Under the pieces are notes generated by a model. The model was not told the origin of the DNA, searched no databases, and saw nothing but the letters and a program-made list of their open reading frames with translations. From Benincasa hispida (taxonomy: Eukaryota > Streptophyta > Magnoliopsida > Cucurbitales > Cucurbitaceae): 64,000 bases of DNA. Positions 35,725-45,948 of the stretch are shown one piece after another (positions within the stretch are counted from its first letter, which is position 1; every line of letters starts with the position of its first letter). The DNA lies in assembly GCF_009727055.1 (NCBI RefSeq), contig NC_052359.1, positions 10,707,895-10,771,894 of the forward strand, in the 5' to 3' direction. Position numbers and translations under genes: made by a program.

Positions 35725-36450
35725 TATAATAGTTGGAAGTGGTTTTTCGAAGTTGATTATCGAAGATGATTTTTGTTGGAATTTATAGTCGGAGGTGGTT
35801 TTTGGAGCTTGAAGTTGGTTGCATGAAGGTGGTATTGGAGTTGATTGTCGAAGTTTGTCATCGAAGGTGGTTTTCGAACCCTGGAGTTGGTCAAGCAAAA
35901 GTGGCTGTCGAAGTTGATCATCGAAGATGATTTTCGCTGGATATTGTAATCGGAGGTGACTGTCAGAGCCCGAAGTTAGCCGCATGAAGGTGGTATTAGA
36001 GTTGGTTGTTAGAGTTTGTCATTGGAGGTAGTTATCGAAGTCTCTAGTTGGTTGTCGGAGTTGCTCGCTCAAAGGTGGTCATCGAAGGTGATTTTCATTG
36101 AAGTTTGTGGTCGGAGGTGGTTTTCGAAGCCTACGAAGGTGGTGATTGGAGTTGCTCATCGAAGTTTGTTGTCAGAGCCAATTGATCGTCGGAGTTGGTA
36201 GCGCAAAGGTGGTCATCGTAGTTGGGTCACCGGAGGTATTGCCGGAGGCTAGAATTGGTTGTCAGAGTTGGTTGCACGAAGGTTATCGGAGCCCGAGTTG
36301 GTCACCGGAGCTGTCATTGAAAGTGGTTGTCGAAACCCAAATTTTGTCGCTGAAATTGTCATCAGAGGTGGTTTTCGGAGCCTAGAGTTGGTCACCTAAG
36401 TTGTCATCAAAGGTGGTTGTTGGAGACCAGAGTTAGTTCCTAGAGCGTGA
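35725..36450. repeat. Degenerate GTCGGAG-type tandem array
   Basis: More than thirty imperfect copies of a 10-14 bp core such as GTCGGAGGTGGT or GTCGAAGTTGGT, with GAGCCNGAAGTTGG linkers. A higher-order period is visible: ATCGAAGATGATTTT-like words recur at about 35759, 35928 and 36079. Because many steps are multiples of three, long frames stay open on both strands (35650-35985 minus, 36146-36385 plus). The composition is far less AT-rich than the surroundings. Function and parent element unknown. Confidence 0.7.
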
Positions 36451-36608
36451 CAATAGCCGATGAGTGGAGCCATTGAAAACATTGAAAGAATGGAGAGTTG
36501 GGGGTGAGGTAAAATATACCAACGAACCTCCACCAACATTTAAAATTGGTGGGCCAAACAATGATTTGATATATTATACCAATTCAACCCAACTCATGTT
36601 GGTGAGCC
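36451..36608. other. Spacer between the tandem array and the duplicated block
   Basis: Contains TTAAAATTGGTGGGCCAAAC and CAACTCATGTTGGTGAGCCA, two alike GGTGNGCCAAA words that may be ends of another small element. Confidence 0.4.
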
Positions 36609-37349
36609 AAATGGTTGTGTGGATAGGACTTTAGAGTGTGTTTGGCCCATGGAGTTGGGAAGTTGGGGCTGGGAAGTAAGAGTATTGAACTCCACTCTTT
36701 GTTTGGCCCAAGGAGTAGGTGGGTCCACTACTAAAAAACATCAAATTTATATCTTATCATCTCCTTACATCGTGGGCCTCATGAGTTCATAACTCCCTGG
36801 ACTTCATAATTTCGTACTCCTCACTATTTCACTTCTCACCTCAAACAGCTCCTTAGTGAACAAATCTACAACTTGATCTTTTATGGAAACAAAAAAAATC
36901 GAATGCCTTTATGAATTACTTTTTTCATGAACAAAGTGACAATTAATTTCTATATGTTTTGTGTGAGCATGAAACACTAGGGTGGCCAAAGATATAGCAA
37001 ATACATTGACACACTGAAAAATAGGAGGTTTTGAAAGAAAAAGACAAAGATCACATAATAATTGAGACAACCAAACACCATAGTTGTATTGGCTAAGGCG
37101 TGATATTCAACCTTAGTGGATGATTGTAACACGGTAGGTTGTTTCTTAACAGAACAAGAGATAGAGTTGGATCCAAGAACAACAATGAACTCAATCGTGG
37201 ATCGATAATAAGAGGCATCCTAATGAATCTGCATAATAGAAAGCCTGAAGAAATAACATGTTAGCCTTAAAATAAAACCCTATACAATCTAATACAACTC
37301 CTCAAATTGATGACAGAATAAAAGCTAATAATTTATTGTGACAATGCTT
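36609..37349 (-). pseudogene. Tork-like copia RNase H fragment with MITE insert, duplication copy 1
   Basis: The minus strand reads RNase H of a second copia lineage: TVLQSSTKVEYHALANTT, WLSQLLCDLCLF, a FHARTKHIEINCHFVHEKV block (36905-36995) and KDQVVDLFTK (about 36856-36885). The frame is then cut by the MITE at 36634-36852 and resumes as VLSTQPFG at about 36610-36633. Numerous stops occur. RNase H would remove the RNA strand during reverse transcription. There is no polymerase domain next to it, so it is an isolated fragment. Confidence 0.8.
36634..36852 (+). mobile_element. PIF/Harbinger-like MITE in RNase H, copy 1
   Basis: The insert is flanked by TTA on both sides (36631-36633, 36853-36855) and interrupts the RNase H frame between FTK and VLS. 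Its ends GAGTGTGTTTGG and GGAGCTGTTTGA (complement of the right end) are imperfect inverted repeats. A 3-bp TTA/TAA duplication is diagnostic of PIF/Harbinger insertions. 219 bp, no coding capacity. Confidence 0.8.
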
Positions 37350-37803
37350 AAATGGTTGTGTGGATAGGGCTTTAGAGTGTGTTTGGTCCATGGAGTTGAG
37401 AAGTCAGGGTTGGGAAGAAAGAGTATTGAACTCCACTCTTTGTTTTGCTCAAAGAGTAGGTGGGTCCCACTACTAAAAAATATTAATTTTATATCTTATC
37501 AACTCCTTACACCGTGGGCCCTAAGAGTTCATAACTCCCTAGACTTCATAATTTCGTACTTCTCACTCCAAACAACCCTTTAGTGAACAAATCTATAACT
37601 TGATCTTTTGTAGAAAAAAAAAAAATCAAATGCCTTTACGGATTACTTTTTTCATGAACAAAGTGATAATTAATTTCTATATGCTTTGTGTGAGCATGAA
37701 ACACTAGGTTGTAGCCAAAGATATAACAAATACTTGTCACACCAAAAAATAGAAGGTTCTGAAAGAAAAAGACGAAGATCACATAATAATTGACACAACT
37801 AAT
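37350..37803 (-). repeat. Tandem duplication copy 2 (RNase H fragment plus MITE), truncated
   Basis: This repeats 36609-37062 at an offset of 741 bp, including the MITE (37375-37579, TTA at 37372-37374 and 37580-37582) and the RNase H piece. The duplication therefore happened after the MITE insertion. Copy 2 is cut off by the 5' LTR of element B at 37804. In this copy the MITE right end reads AGGGTTGTTTGG on the complement, a better match to the left end. Confidence 0.88.
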
Positions 37804-39777
37804 TGTTGGGTTTTATGTCCTAAAACTCGTGGTTTGTAAACAAGAAACTTATTCTGATAAATTCAATAAAGTTGTTATTGAATTTTGATTCAATAAAATA
37901 TTGAATATATGAATTGCTTATTTCGTTTTAGAAATAAATCCAATAAACTAAAAGATCCATGACTATTACATGAGTACTTGAACTTTATGTAGAGAATAAG
38001 AGTGGATCTATAGTATATGAATAAGGTTGGGTGTCTTATTCTGGTAACACTATCGGATGCGGTACACTCTGTAGTTGTCACAATAAATTGTAAAGTGCTA
38101 CAGATGAAGTGATCCTGATTCATACATGTAGTAACATGAGGAGCGAGGGCGTCTTATGCAATGAGTTTTCATAAGATCGGATCAAGAAATAAATCACTCT
38201 TAATTTATAACGTTGTTTACTGTTTAAGACTGACTATTTCAAAATGATGACCTAGATAACTTGACCTTAATCCTGAGCTAACTATGAACTCTTGTTTATT
38301 CAAGATTATCCTTAGATTTGCATAGGTGAGGGTTGACTCAACACCGCCGACTCAATAAACCTCCTATTTCAGGGGTAAGATCGGGTAGATAGATAGGGAC
38401 ATAGGGTGCAAGATGGAATTCACTCCTACCCGCTTTCAGGGATAGTAGAAAGGTTATTCCCTTAAGTGCTAACTCCGGGTCTTAAGGGGCCCACCCTCTC
38501 ATTGGCCCGAGAGGGATTCAGTTTGATGATCGAATCACAAATCAATTGTTCATTAGAAGATTAGTGGGACTTAAAGAATAAGAGGTAATCTCGGGGGTAA
38601 AATAGCCTTTTAACCCAGCTGTTATTACGAACAACCTGTGAAGGATTAACTTACTAATCACGGTTATATCGAGTGGACACAATATATATACAGTGAGGGA
38701 AGTGCAACTACGGGCTTTAGTGGAGCGACCCGGTAGTTAAGGAATGTTTAATTCGGTGTAAAGAGTTTAACAAATTAATCTCGGATCGTTGGAGCCCATG
38801 ATCTGTAGGTCCATTAGATCCCTCTACTAGCTTACGAACAGATAAGCCTTAGATATCGTGATAAGTTGATTTGAAATGTTCAAATTAGAATTAAGGGAAT
38901 TATTATTTATATGTGATATAATTACACGTTTAATTTTGGAATTAAACGAAATTGGAGAATCAATTAGTATTTAAATATGATTTAAATATTACGTCCATGA
39001 ATAGAGATTCATGGTAGTAGAATTGGTGATTAATTAATTTAATATTTGGTATTAAATTAATTAAATTATTTAATTAATTATTAATTATTTGTTTTATTAG
39101 AAAAATTAATTATTGAATTAATTGTTGTAAAATTAATAAAAATTTCAAATTTTAATTAAATAATTAAAAATTTGAAAGTTGTTTTTGAAAATCAAAATAA
39201 AAAATTGAAAGTTAGTTTTAATTTTGATTTTGGAATTTAAAAATCAAAGAAAATGAGAAATTGGAAGACCTCACTTTGTGAGATTTTTCCACTCATCACA
39301 CAGGAGCTCATTCACCAAACCACTATATAATTCTCAGCAAACTCAAGGCAGTAACTATAATTCATGCATGCTTCTTGATTACATGATAGTCATGCAATAT
39401 ATAGCTCAAATTATGAGTAGAATGGTCCTGCAATTGTTGTTGAATTACATAGAAATCAAGATGTTGAAGAAGACTGTTCTTCAAAGTGAAAACCAGAAAA
39501 CTTTTCTCTAAATTTCCTTCAGTTCAAGCTTATTTTGAGTCCGACAAATCAATCTAAGGTTCCAAGAGAATAGCTGAGAAGACCTTGTGGTGGTTCATAA
39601 CCAAAAGAAAAGGAGATTACAGTTGAAGATCAAGATTCAAGAGGTTTTTCAAAGGTATGTGTTTCTTGAAACTCTCTTAATTCTTTGTAAAACATGCTTA
39701 TTTTAATGTTAAAATTAAGAAATTAGAATGCTTAATGATCCAGTTTTTTTTCCACTACTTACTTCTGTATTCCAACA
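37804..39777 (+). repeat. 5' LTR of copia B
   Basis: Starts TGTTGGGTTTTATG and ends TATTCCAACA, giving inverted TGTTGG/CCAACA tips. 1974 bp. Confidence 0.93.
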
Positions 39778-39779
39778 AT

Positions 39780-39791
39780 TGGTATCAGATC
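39780..39791 (+). other. Primer-binding site of copia B
   Basis: TGGTATCAGATC, two bases after the LTR, matches 11 of 12 bases of the initiator tRNA-Met complement. Confidence 0.88.
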
Positions 39792-40070
39792 ATCATTTAA
39801 GCATTTAATTCAAGTTAATTTTGGCTTGGTGGGTGTTTTTCATAAGTTGTATGAAAATGGTGAATTGATATGATTTTTTTTTAGTTTTGGCATTGTTTTC
39901 TCTTCAATTATGTCATAATTTTTGTAATTGGCTCTTGATTGATGGGCCTTAATGTGTGATTAAGTGTCTGTAATTCAATTGGAGTCATTAGAGTTGCAAT
40001 TAGGATGTAACTAAAGAAAGAAGTGAAGAAGGTCAAGCAGCAAGAACTGGATTTTCAGCCACTAGTAAAT

Positions 40071-40562
40071 ACTCGATGGTATTTTGGTAAATGCTCGATG
40101 CACGATGCATACTCGATGGTATTTTGGTAAAATAATCGATGCACAATGTCATACTCAATGGTACTTGATGGTATTTTGGTAAATACTCGATGTACGATGC
40201 CATACTCAATGGTACTCGATGGTATTTTGGTAAATACTCGATGCACGATGCCATACTCGATGGTACTTGATAGCATTTACTCGATGGTATTTTTTTGAAA
40301 TACTTGACACATGATGCCATACTTAATGGTACTCGATGGTATTTTGTGAAATACTCGATGTTCGATGTCATACTCGATGCACGATGGCATACTTGATGCT
40401 CATACTCGATGGCATACTCGATGCTTAAAGGCATACTCAATGCTCATTAGCATACTTGATGCTCATACTTGATGCCTAAAGGCATACTCAATGCTCGTCG
40501 GCATACTTGATGCTCATACTCGATGCATGATGGCATACTCGATGCTTGATGATACTTGATGG
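40071..40562 (+). repeat. ACTCGATG minisatellite in the copia B leader
   Basis: Built on the word ATACTCGATG(G/C). The first part has about six units of roughly 45-55 bp with ACTCGATGGTATTTTGGTAA. The second part switches to shorter units of about 20-25 bp (GGCATACTCGATGCTCATAC). Unit length divisible by three in places keeps a minus frame open at 40033-40440, giving a repetitive RVPLSMASCIEYLP-like peptide. Confidence 0.88.
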
Positions 40563-41487
40563 TTTTTGCCCCGTTCAGCCCAATTTTGAGCATTAGAGGT
40601 CCAGTTTGAGAGGTTTGAGTCCAGTTCAAGGCGGTTCGAGCAATCGAGAAGTGTTTTAAAGCCAACTTTTGCTGAATTTTGTAATAATTAGACCTTTATT
40701 TGCTTGAAAATGCCAAAACTAAAACCATATCAGTTTGTGTTTAATTATTTATGCATGTGATGTATGTTATAATTAAATAAATCTTGTATGTGCATATAGT
40801 ATGACATGTAGATTTAAAATCCCACCATAGGAAGCATGTTACAACTCAGAAAAATATATAGTATGCGCATAAGGTTTCATATATTTAATATAAATGTTAT
40901 ATTATGAGATATCTGATGTATGTCATGGATATCTAACATGTCTAAAGTTTTATAAGTTATTATAAAATTGGGTTAGACATTTAAAATCTATAACAAAGAT
41001 AAGTTGCTTGCTCACGTAGGTTAACCACTTGTATTAAATAGTTAAAATAGGCCGATATCTTGTAAAATATAGTTACAAACTCAATCGGTATATAATCCTG
41101 TCTAAGGCTGAGGGTATTTAAGTTGACGGTCTACGGAACACATCTTACCTAGGGATTATGGCTAAATAATTGAGCGTTGTTAACTAGTTTTATGAGCAAT
41201 ACGTGAGTGGTGTGAGGTTTTAAAACTAGTTTATCACCTAGACATCGTAGGTTAAATCCAAATATAAACGTTATACTTGGATAAACACCTAGACTTAGGC
41301 TGTTTAATTAGCCAAAACATTCCTAAGTAAAATTATACCCAAAACAAATGTTAGGACGCTTTAGTGGGAGTTTAATAGCATATATGATATGTTATTAGAA
41401 CACTTCAGTGGGAATATAAATAACGCTTCAGTGGGAGATTAATAACATATGTGATATGTTATTTTTAGCTCTCACATCCATAAGAGT

Positions 41488-41920
41488 TCACATCGAGATT
41501 CATGCTTCACGTCGTATCGATTATGAACCTCGACTGCTCCATTCGGAAAGTGTTTACATGAATCAAGATCTAGGTGAATAGGGGAAGTTGTTCACAGTAA
41601 AATTAAAAATTATGTTTTGATTTTAAATCTCACGTACTAAGATGTTCACACCGTGAGATCCATACAACATTTCGTGTCGATTATGAACCTCGATTGCTCC
41701 ATTCGAAAAGTGTTTGCATGGGATCAAGATCAAGGTAAATGAAGGGAAGATGTTCAATATAAAATCAATTATACAATATATTGATTTCAACTCTCAAAAG
41801 TTCACATCGTTAGATCCGTGTAACACTTCGTGTTGATTATGAACCTCGACTGCTCCATTCAGAAAGTGTTTGCATGGGGTCAAGATCAAGGTGAATAGGG
41901 TAAGTAGTTTATAGTAAATG
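41488..41920 (+). repeat. Leader module, three tandem copies
   Basis: Copies begin at about 41488, 41646 and 41799. Each runs from GTTCACATCG or GTTCACACCG, through ATTATGAACCTCGACTGCTC and AAAGTGTTTGCATG, to AAGATCAAGGTGAATAGGG. A and C carry diverged versions in fewer copies. Confidence 0.82.
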
Positions 41921-42449
41921 GGTGAAGGATATGTATCAACACATCATACGGTCTCTTTCATTTGTTTGGACCGTGAGATTCCTATGTTATGCCTGCTTGT
42001 CGTCTTTATGTCAGCTTTGCTAGTCATTTAATGATGACTATCCCCTCAGAGGGTTGTAACATAGGATTCAGAACAACTCAAACTCCAGAAATGGATAGGA
42101 TTTCTTAGGCCGTTTTCCAACCTTGACTTTCCAATTCGGTAGCATCCTTGAGCCGACCTCTGAGGTCTGAAATGAAAGGTTACACTTACGGAATTACTAA
42201 AGTGTTAGTAAGTTCTGACAAAAAATGGTAGCTAAATGACTATCGAAATATGAGTTATTCTAGAGATAGTATTTAGTCAAGAATGTCTCGTTTTAGTGAA
42301 GAAGTATTTGATTGTCCATCGGTAGCACCTATTCTGACTCACTATAGTATCGTTGTAAAGATAATGAAATTTGGGTACATTATTACTTTGCTAAAACATG
42401 ATTGGGTTTAAAAGCAATTCACTAATAAAGAAATTTGTATATTTTCATA

Positions 42450-43279
42450 ATGACTAGTTCATTAGTACAATTATTGGCTTCAGATAAATTAATTGGGGAC
42501 AGTTATGCTATGAAAATCAAACTTGAATATAATACTGGTGATAGATGATTTAAGATTCGTTTTGACAGAAAAATGGTCTCTCATCCCTAGCTCAAATGGC
42601 AACCGAATTATTCGGGATGCATACGACAAATGGACGAAGGCGAATGAAAAAGCTCGTGTCTACATTCTTGTCAGCATATCTGTTGTCTTGGCTAAGAAAC
42701 ACGAAAGCATGTATACTGCCAAGGAGATTATGGAATTTCTACGTGGGATATTTAGACAACCGTCCTTCTCCCTGAGGCATGATGCTATCAAATACGTTTA
42801 CAACTTCCGTATAAAAGAAGGGGCCTCAATTAGAGAACATGTCCCGAACATGATGGTCCGATTCAACATGACAGAGGTAAACGGAGTTGTTTTAGATGAG
42901 AGAAGTCAAGTTGATTTTATTCTAGTCTCTTCAGAAGAGTTTCTTGCAGTTCTATATGAACACATTAATGAACAAGATAGAATATAACCTGACCACACTT
43001 CTCAATGAGCTACAGGCTTATCAATCCATGATGGGAGCTAAAGGACTAAAACCACAGGTCAATGTTACTACTACTGAGAAAAGAGGATCGTCCTTTAAAA
43101 ATCTTGATGTTGCTTCTTCTTCTAAGAATAAGAGTATTCCAGTGAAAAAGAATAAAGGAAAAGGGAAAAAGAAAACTTCTATTGGCCTCAAAGGCAAGGC
43201 GAAAGCTGCAGATAAAGGAAAATGCTTCTACTACAGCGAGGACGGGCATTGGAAGAGAAATGCCCACAATATCTTATAG
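42450..43279 (+). pseudogene. copia B gag
   Basis: ATG 42450 starts MTSSLVQLLASDKLIGDSYA. A small deletion near 42510 shifts the frame, which then reads LNIILVIDDLRFVLTEKW through RVYILVSISVVLAKKHE, FRQPSFSLRHDAIKYVY and MVRFNMTEVNGVVLDE to about 42940. A second frameshift leads to YNLTTLLNELQAYQSMM and a long Lys-rich stretch (43130-43210). The CCHC zinc knuckle reads CFYYSEDGHWKRNA: the second and last zinc ligands are replaced (Tyr, Ala), so it could not hold zinc. It is the best preserved gene of element B. Confidence 0.88.
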
Positions 43280-43600
43280 AGAAAAAAGCAGAGAAAGCAA
43301 AACAAGGAAACTAGTTCATGAGGATTGCTTGCAAGGGGTTAATGCACCAAGTTGTGAACATGGGAGAGTATCTCAGTAAAACCAGTGAGAGATTTTGAAG
43401 TTGCTGACAAAAGATGAATCCAGTTACTTTTATAATGTAATAAAAGTTGTTTTTTCTTTTGTAAATGACATATTGTATATAATCTTTTATTATAAATAAA
43501 ATGTTCATTAACAAAAGTTACATTTTATATTTGTTCTACTATAAAGCAAATTCTGTTAAAACCAACTAAAGTTCAAGGTCATTTCAAATATTTAGATATT
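43280..43600 (+). other. copia B gag-pol linker, no recognisable domain
   Basis: AT-rich and stop-rich. The protease and the GAG-pre-integrase start expected here cannot be found; they are presumably deleted. Confidence 0.5.
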
Positions 43601-44700
43601 TAAAACGGCCGAAAAATAATAAGGTAAAAGATATATTTTGGTACTTATCTTTGGTAATTAAGGTTATTGTCATATCATGTCTTAATGAGATTAAGACGGC
43701 TAAAAGTGGTCGTCTAAATAAGATAGAAGACAAATCTTTTAACTCTATGTGTGTCTTATATGAAGACAAAATGATCAAAAGAACCAAAGAACCCTTAAAA
43801 ACTTATACATTCAGATCTTTATGGTCTGGTGAATGTTAAAGAATAAGGAAGGGTATGAATATTTTAGTAGTTATTCTAAAGTACAATTGAATTTACCTAA
43901 GTTGTAAGTTTAGAACACTTGAAATGTTCAAGGTGGATAAAACTTATTAGGTAAAATAAGCAAAACACTTCGATTAAATCGAAGTAAAGAGTACAAAGAA
44001 TAAGAGATTTCTAGGGCTATTTTGATAGAACATGAAATCTAGTGACAATTCTCTACATCTAGTTATCTTAATCGTTTTGAACGTCATTCTATTTTAAGGT
44101 GTTTCGGAAACTCCATATGAGGTATGGAGAATTCATAAAAGTTGTTTAGGATATGTAAAAGATGTTTACATAGTTCAAAAATCTGAAATAGATTAGCATA
44201 TGTATTAGTGTCGAAACCTTAAGTATTGGAATACTGTTCAAATAGCATGCCTATTTGTAGGCAACCCAAAAGTAGTATAGTTTTCATGTAAAAGAAAATC
44301 AAGTGTTTCTGTTGACAAATGCTAAATTTTTCCTAGAAAAGTATACGAGATCACTATGTATTATTTAGTTTCCATAAAAAGCAAAGTGTATATCAATAAA
44401 GAGTTATTGATTAAAGTTGACACTGTAACAAAAGTTGTTTGGATAGGTCAGATTCATCTTACTCAAATAGTTGAGGGTACCTCAATGTAATGGGAGGAAT
44501 GTATGACAGCCTAGCCATTATTTGGGTTTAGTGAAAACTCAAGTCATCAAGTCTTGGTGACAATATCGAGAAACAAGATGCATTCCTATATTGTTTTGAA
44601 TCGAAGTCCATTGTATACTAATATATTTACAGAGATCCTCTCAGCTAAAGTGTTTGAGGATCACCTAGTGAGACTAGGTCTACGGGTTGTATAATTATGG
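43601..44700 (+). pseudogene. copia B pol remnants (integrase pieces and RNase H end)
   Basis: Scattered pieces of pol remain. There is a trace of the integrase entry (YEDKMIKRTK, 43759-43790), KTLRLNRSKEYKE near 43962-44000 (second catalytic Asp replaced by Asn), VSETPYEVWR near 44103-44132, CLFVGNPK near 44251-44275, and the very end of RNase H (SAKVFEDHLVRLGLR, 44643-44686). Reverse transcriptase is absent. In A this span, without inserts, is about 2.7 kb, so over half is lost. Confidence 0.75.
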
Positions 44701-44782
44701 GTATTTGATGCCCATTGTATTTCTCCGTAAAACTAAAAAACTCAGCATTACATATTCATATGTATGTTACCACTGGAGTTTT

Positions 44783-44798
44783 AATCCAAGTGGGAGTT
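44783..44798 (+). other. Polypurine tract of copia B
   Basis: CCAAGTGGGAGTT stands directly before the 3' LTR start at 44799. Confidence 0.8.
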
Positions 44799-45924
44799 TG
44801 TTGGGTTTTATGTCCTAAAATTTATGGTTTGTAAACAATAAACTTATTTTGATAAATTCAATAAAGTTGTTATTGAAGTTTGATTCAATAAAGTATTGAA
44901 TATATGAATTGCTTATTTCGTTTTAGAAATAAATCCAATAAACTAAAAGATCCATGACTATTACATGACTACTTGAACTTTATGTGAAGACATAAGAATG
45001 GATTAGGTTCGAGTAAATAGTCTAAATATTTTATAGTATATGAATAAGGTTGGGTGTCTTATTCTAGTAACACTATCGGATGCGGCCCACTTTGTAGTTG
45101 TTACAAGAAGTTGTAAAGTGCTACGGATGAAGTGATTCAAATTAGTACATGTAGTGACATGAGGAGTGGGAGCATCCTGTTCAATGAGTTTGCGCAAGAT
45201 CGAAACAAGAAATAAGTCACTCTTACTTTATAACGTTGTTTACTGTTTAAGACTGACTATTTCAACACGATGACCTAGGTAACTTGACCTTCATCCTGAG
45301 CCAACAATGAACTTCTGTTTATTCGAGATTATCATAGATTTGCATAGGTGAGGGTTGGTTCAACAGCACCAGCTCAATGAACCTCCAATTTTAGGGGTAA
45401 GACCGGGTAGATAGTTGGGGACATAGAGTGCAAGATGAAATTCACTCATACTCGCTTTCAGGGATAGTAGAGAGGTTGTTCCTTTAAGTGCTGACTCCGA
45501 GTCTTGAACAAGGAGCCTCACTCTCTCATTGGCTCAAGAGGGACTCGATTTGATGATCGGATCATAAACTAATTGTTCATTAGATGATTAGTGGGACTTA
45601 AGAAACAAGAGGTAATCTCGAGGGTAAAACAGTCTTTTGACCCAGCCGTTATTACGAACATCCTTTGAATGGTTAACTTATTAATCATAGTTATATCGAA
45701 TGGATACAATATATCTACAGTGAGGGGAGTACAACTACGGGCTTTAGTGGAGTGACCCGGTAGTTAATGAATGGGGGTTAATTCAGTGTAAAAAGTTTAG
45801 CCAATTAATCTTGATCGTTGGAGTTCATGATCTGTAGGCCTATTAGATCCCCCTACTAACTTAGAAATGGGTAAGCCTTAGAATATCGTGATAAGTTGAT
45901 TTGAAACATTCAAATTAGAATTAG
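44799..45924 (+). repeat. 3' LTR of copia B, truncated
   Basis: Matches 37804-38896 of the 5' LTR and stops at CAAATTAGAATTA. The last 880 bp of the LTR are missing. An extra 25-bp stretch occurs at about 45003-45030 relative to the 5' copy. Confidence 0.9.
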
Positions 45925-45948
45925 AATAGCATGATAAGTTGATTTCAT
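45925..45948. other. Rearrangement junction between truncated LTRs
   Basis: GAATAGCATGATAAGTTGATTT repeats the nearby CGTGATAAGTTGATTT at 45888-45903. It is templated filler of the kind left by end joining; it joins a plus-strand B LTR to a minus-strand C-type LTR. Confidence 0.6.

Larger units (their letters stand above)
39792..42449 (+). other. Untranslated leader of copia B
   Basis: A 2.66-kb leader, much longer than that of A, because it holds a minisatellite (40071-40562) and three copies of a leader module (41488-41920). Bases 41096-41155 are the block shared with A and C. Bases 41350-41460 hold three CTTCAGTGGGAG-like words resembling polypurine tracts, two of them within a 40-bp direct repeat with ATATGTGATATGTTATT. 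Confidence 0.75.
37804..45924 (+). mobile_element. Ty1/copia LTR retrotransposon B (3' LTR truncated)
   Basis: A 1974-bp 5' LTR, primer site, 2.7-kb leader, gag, shrunken pol, polypurine tract and the first 1126 bp of the 3' LTR. The LTRs are clearly alike (TGTTGGGTTTTATGTCCTAA at both starts) but diverged, with local indels. Most of protease, integrase and reverse transcriptase are deleted. The base preceding block is CTAAT (37799-37803); no matching duplication is available, because the 3' end is lost at the junction near 45924. Confidence 0.92.

Noticed and set aside
35650..35985. 111-residue minus-strand frame and overlapping plus frames to 36385
   Set aside because: Explained by the codon-phased tandem array; kept as a finding on the array and not called as a gene.
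40033..40440. 135-residue minus-strand repetitive protein
   Set aside because: Produced by the ACTCGATG minisatellite on the antisense strand of a retrotransposon leader; no domain or start context.
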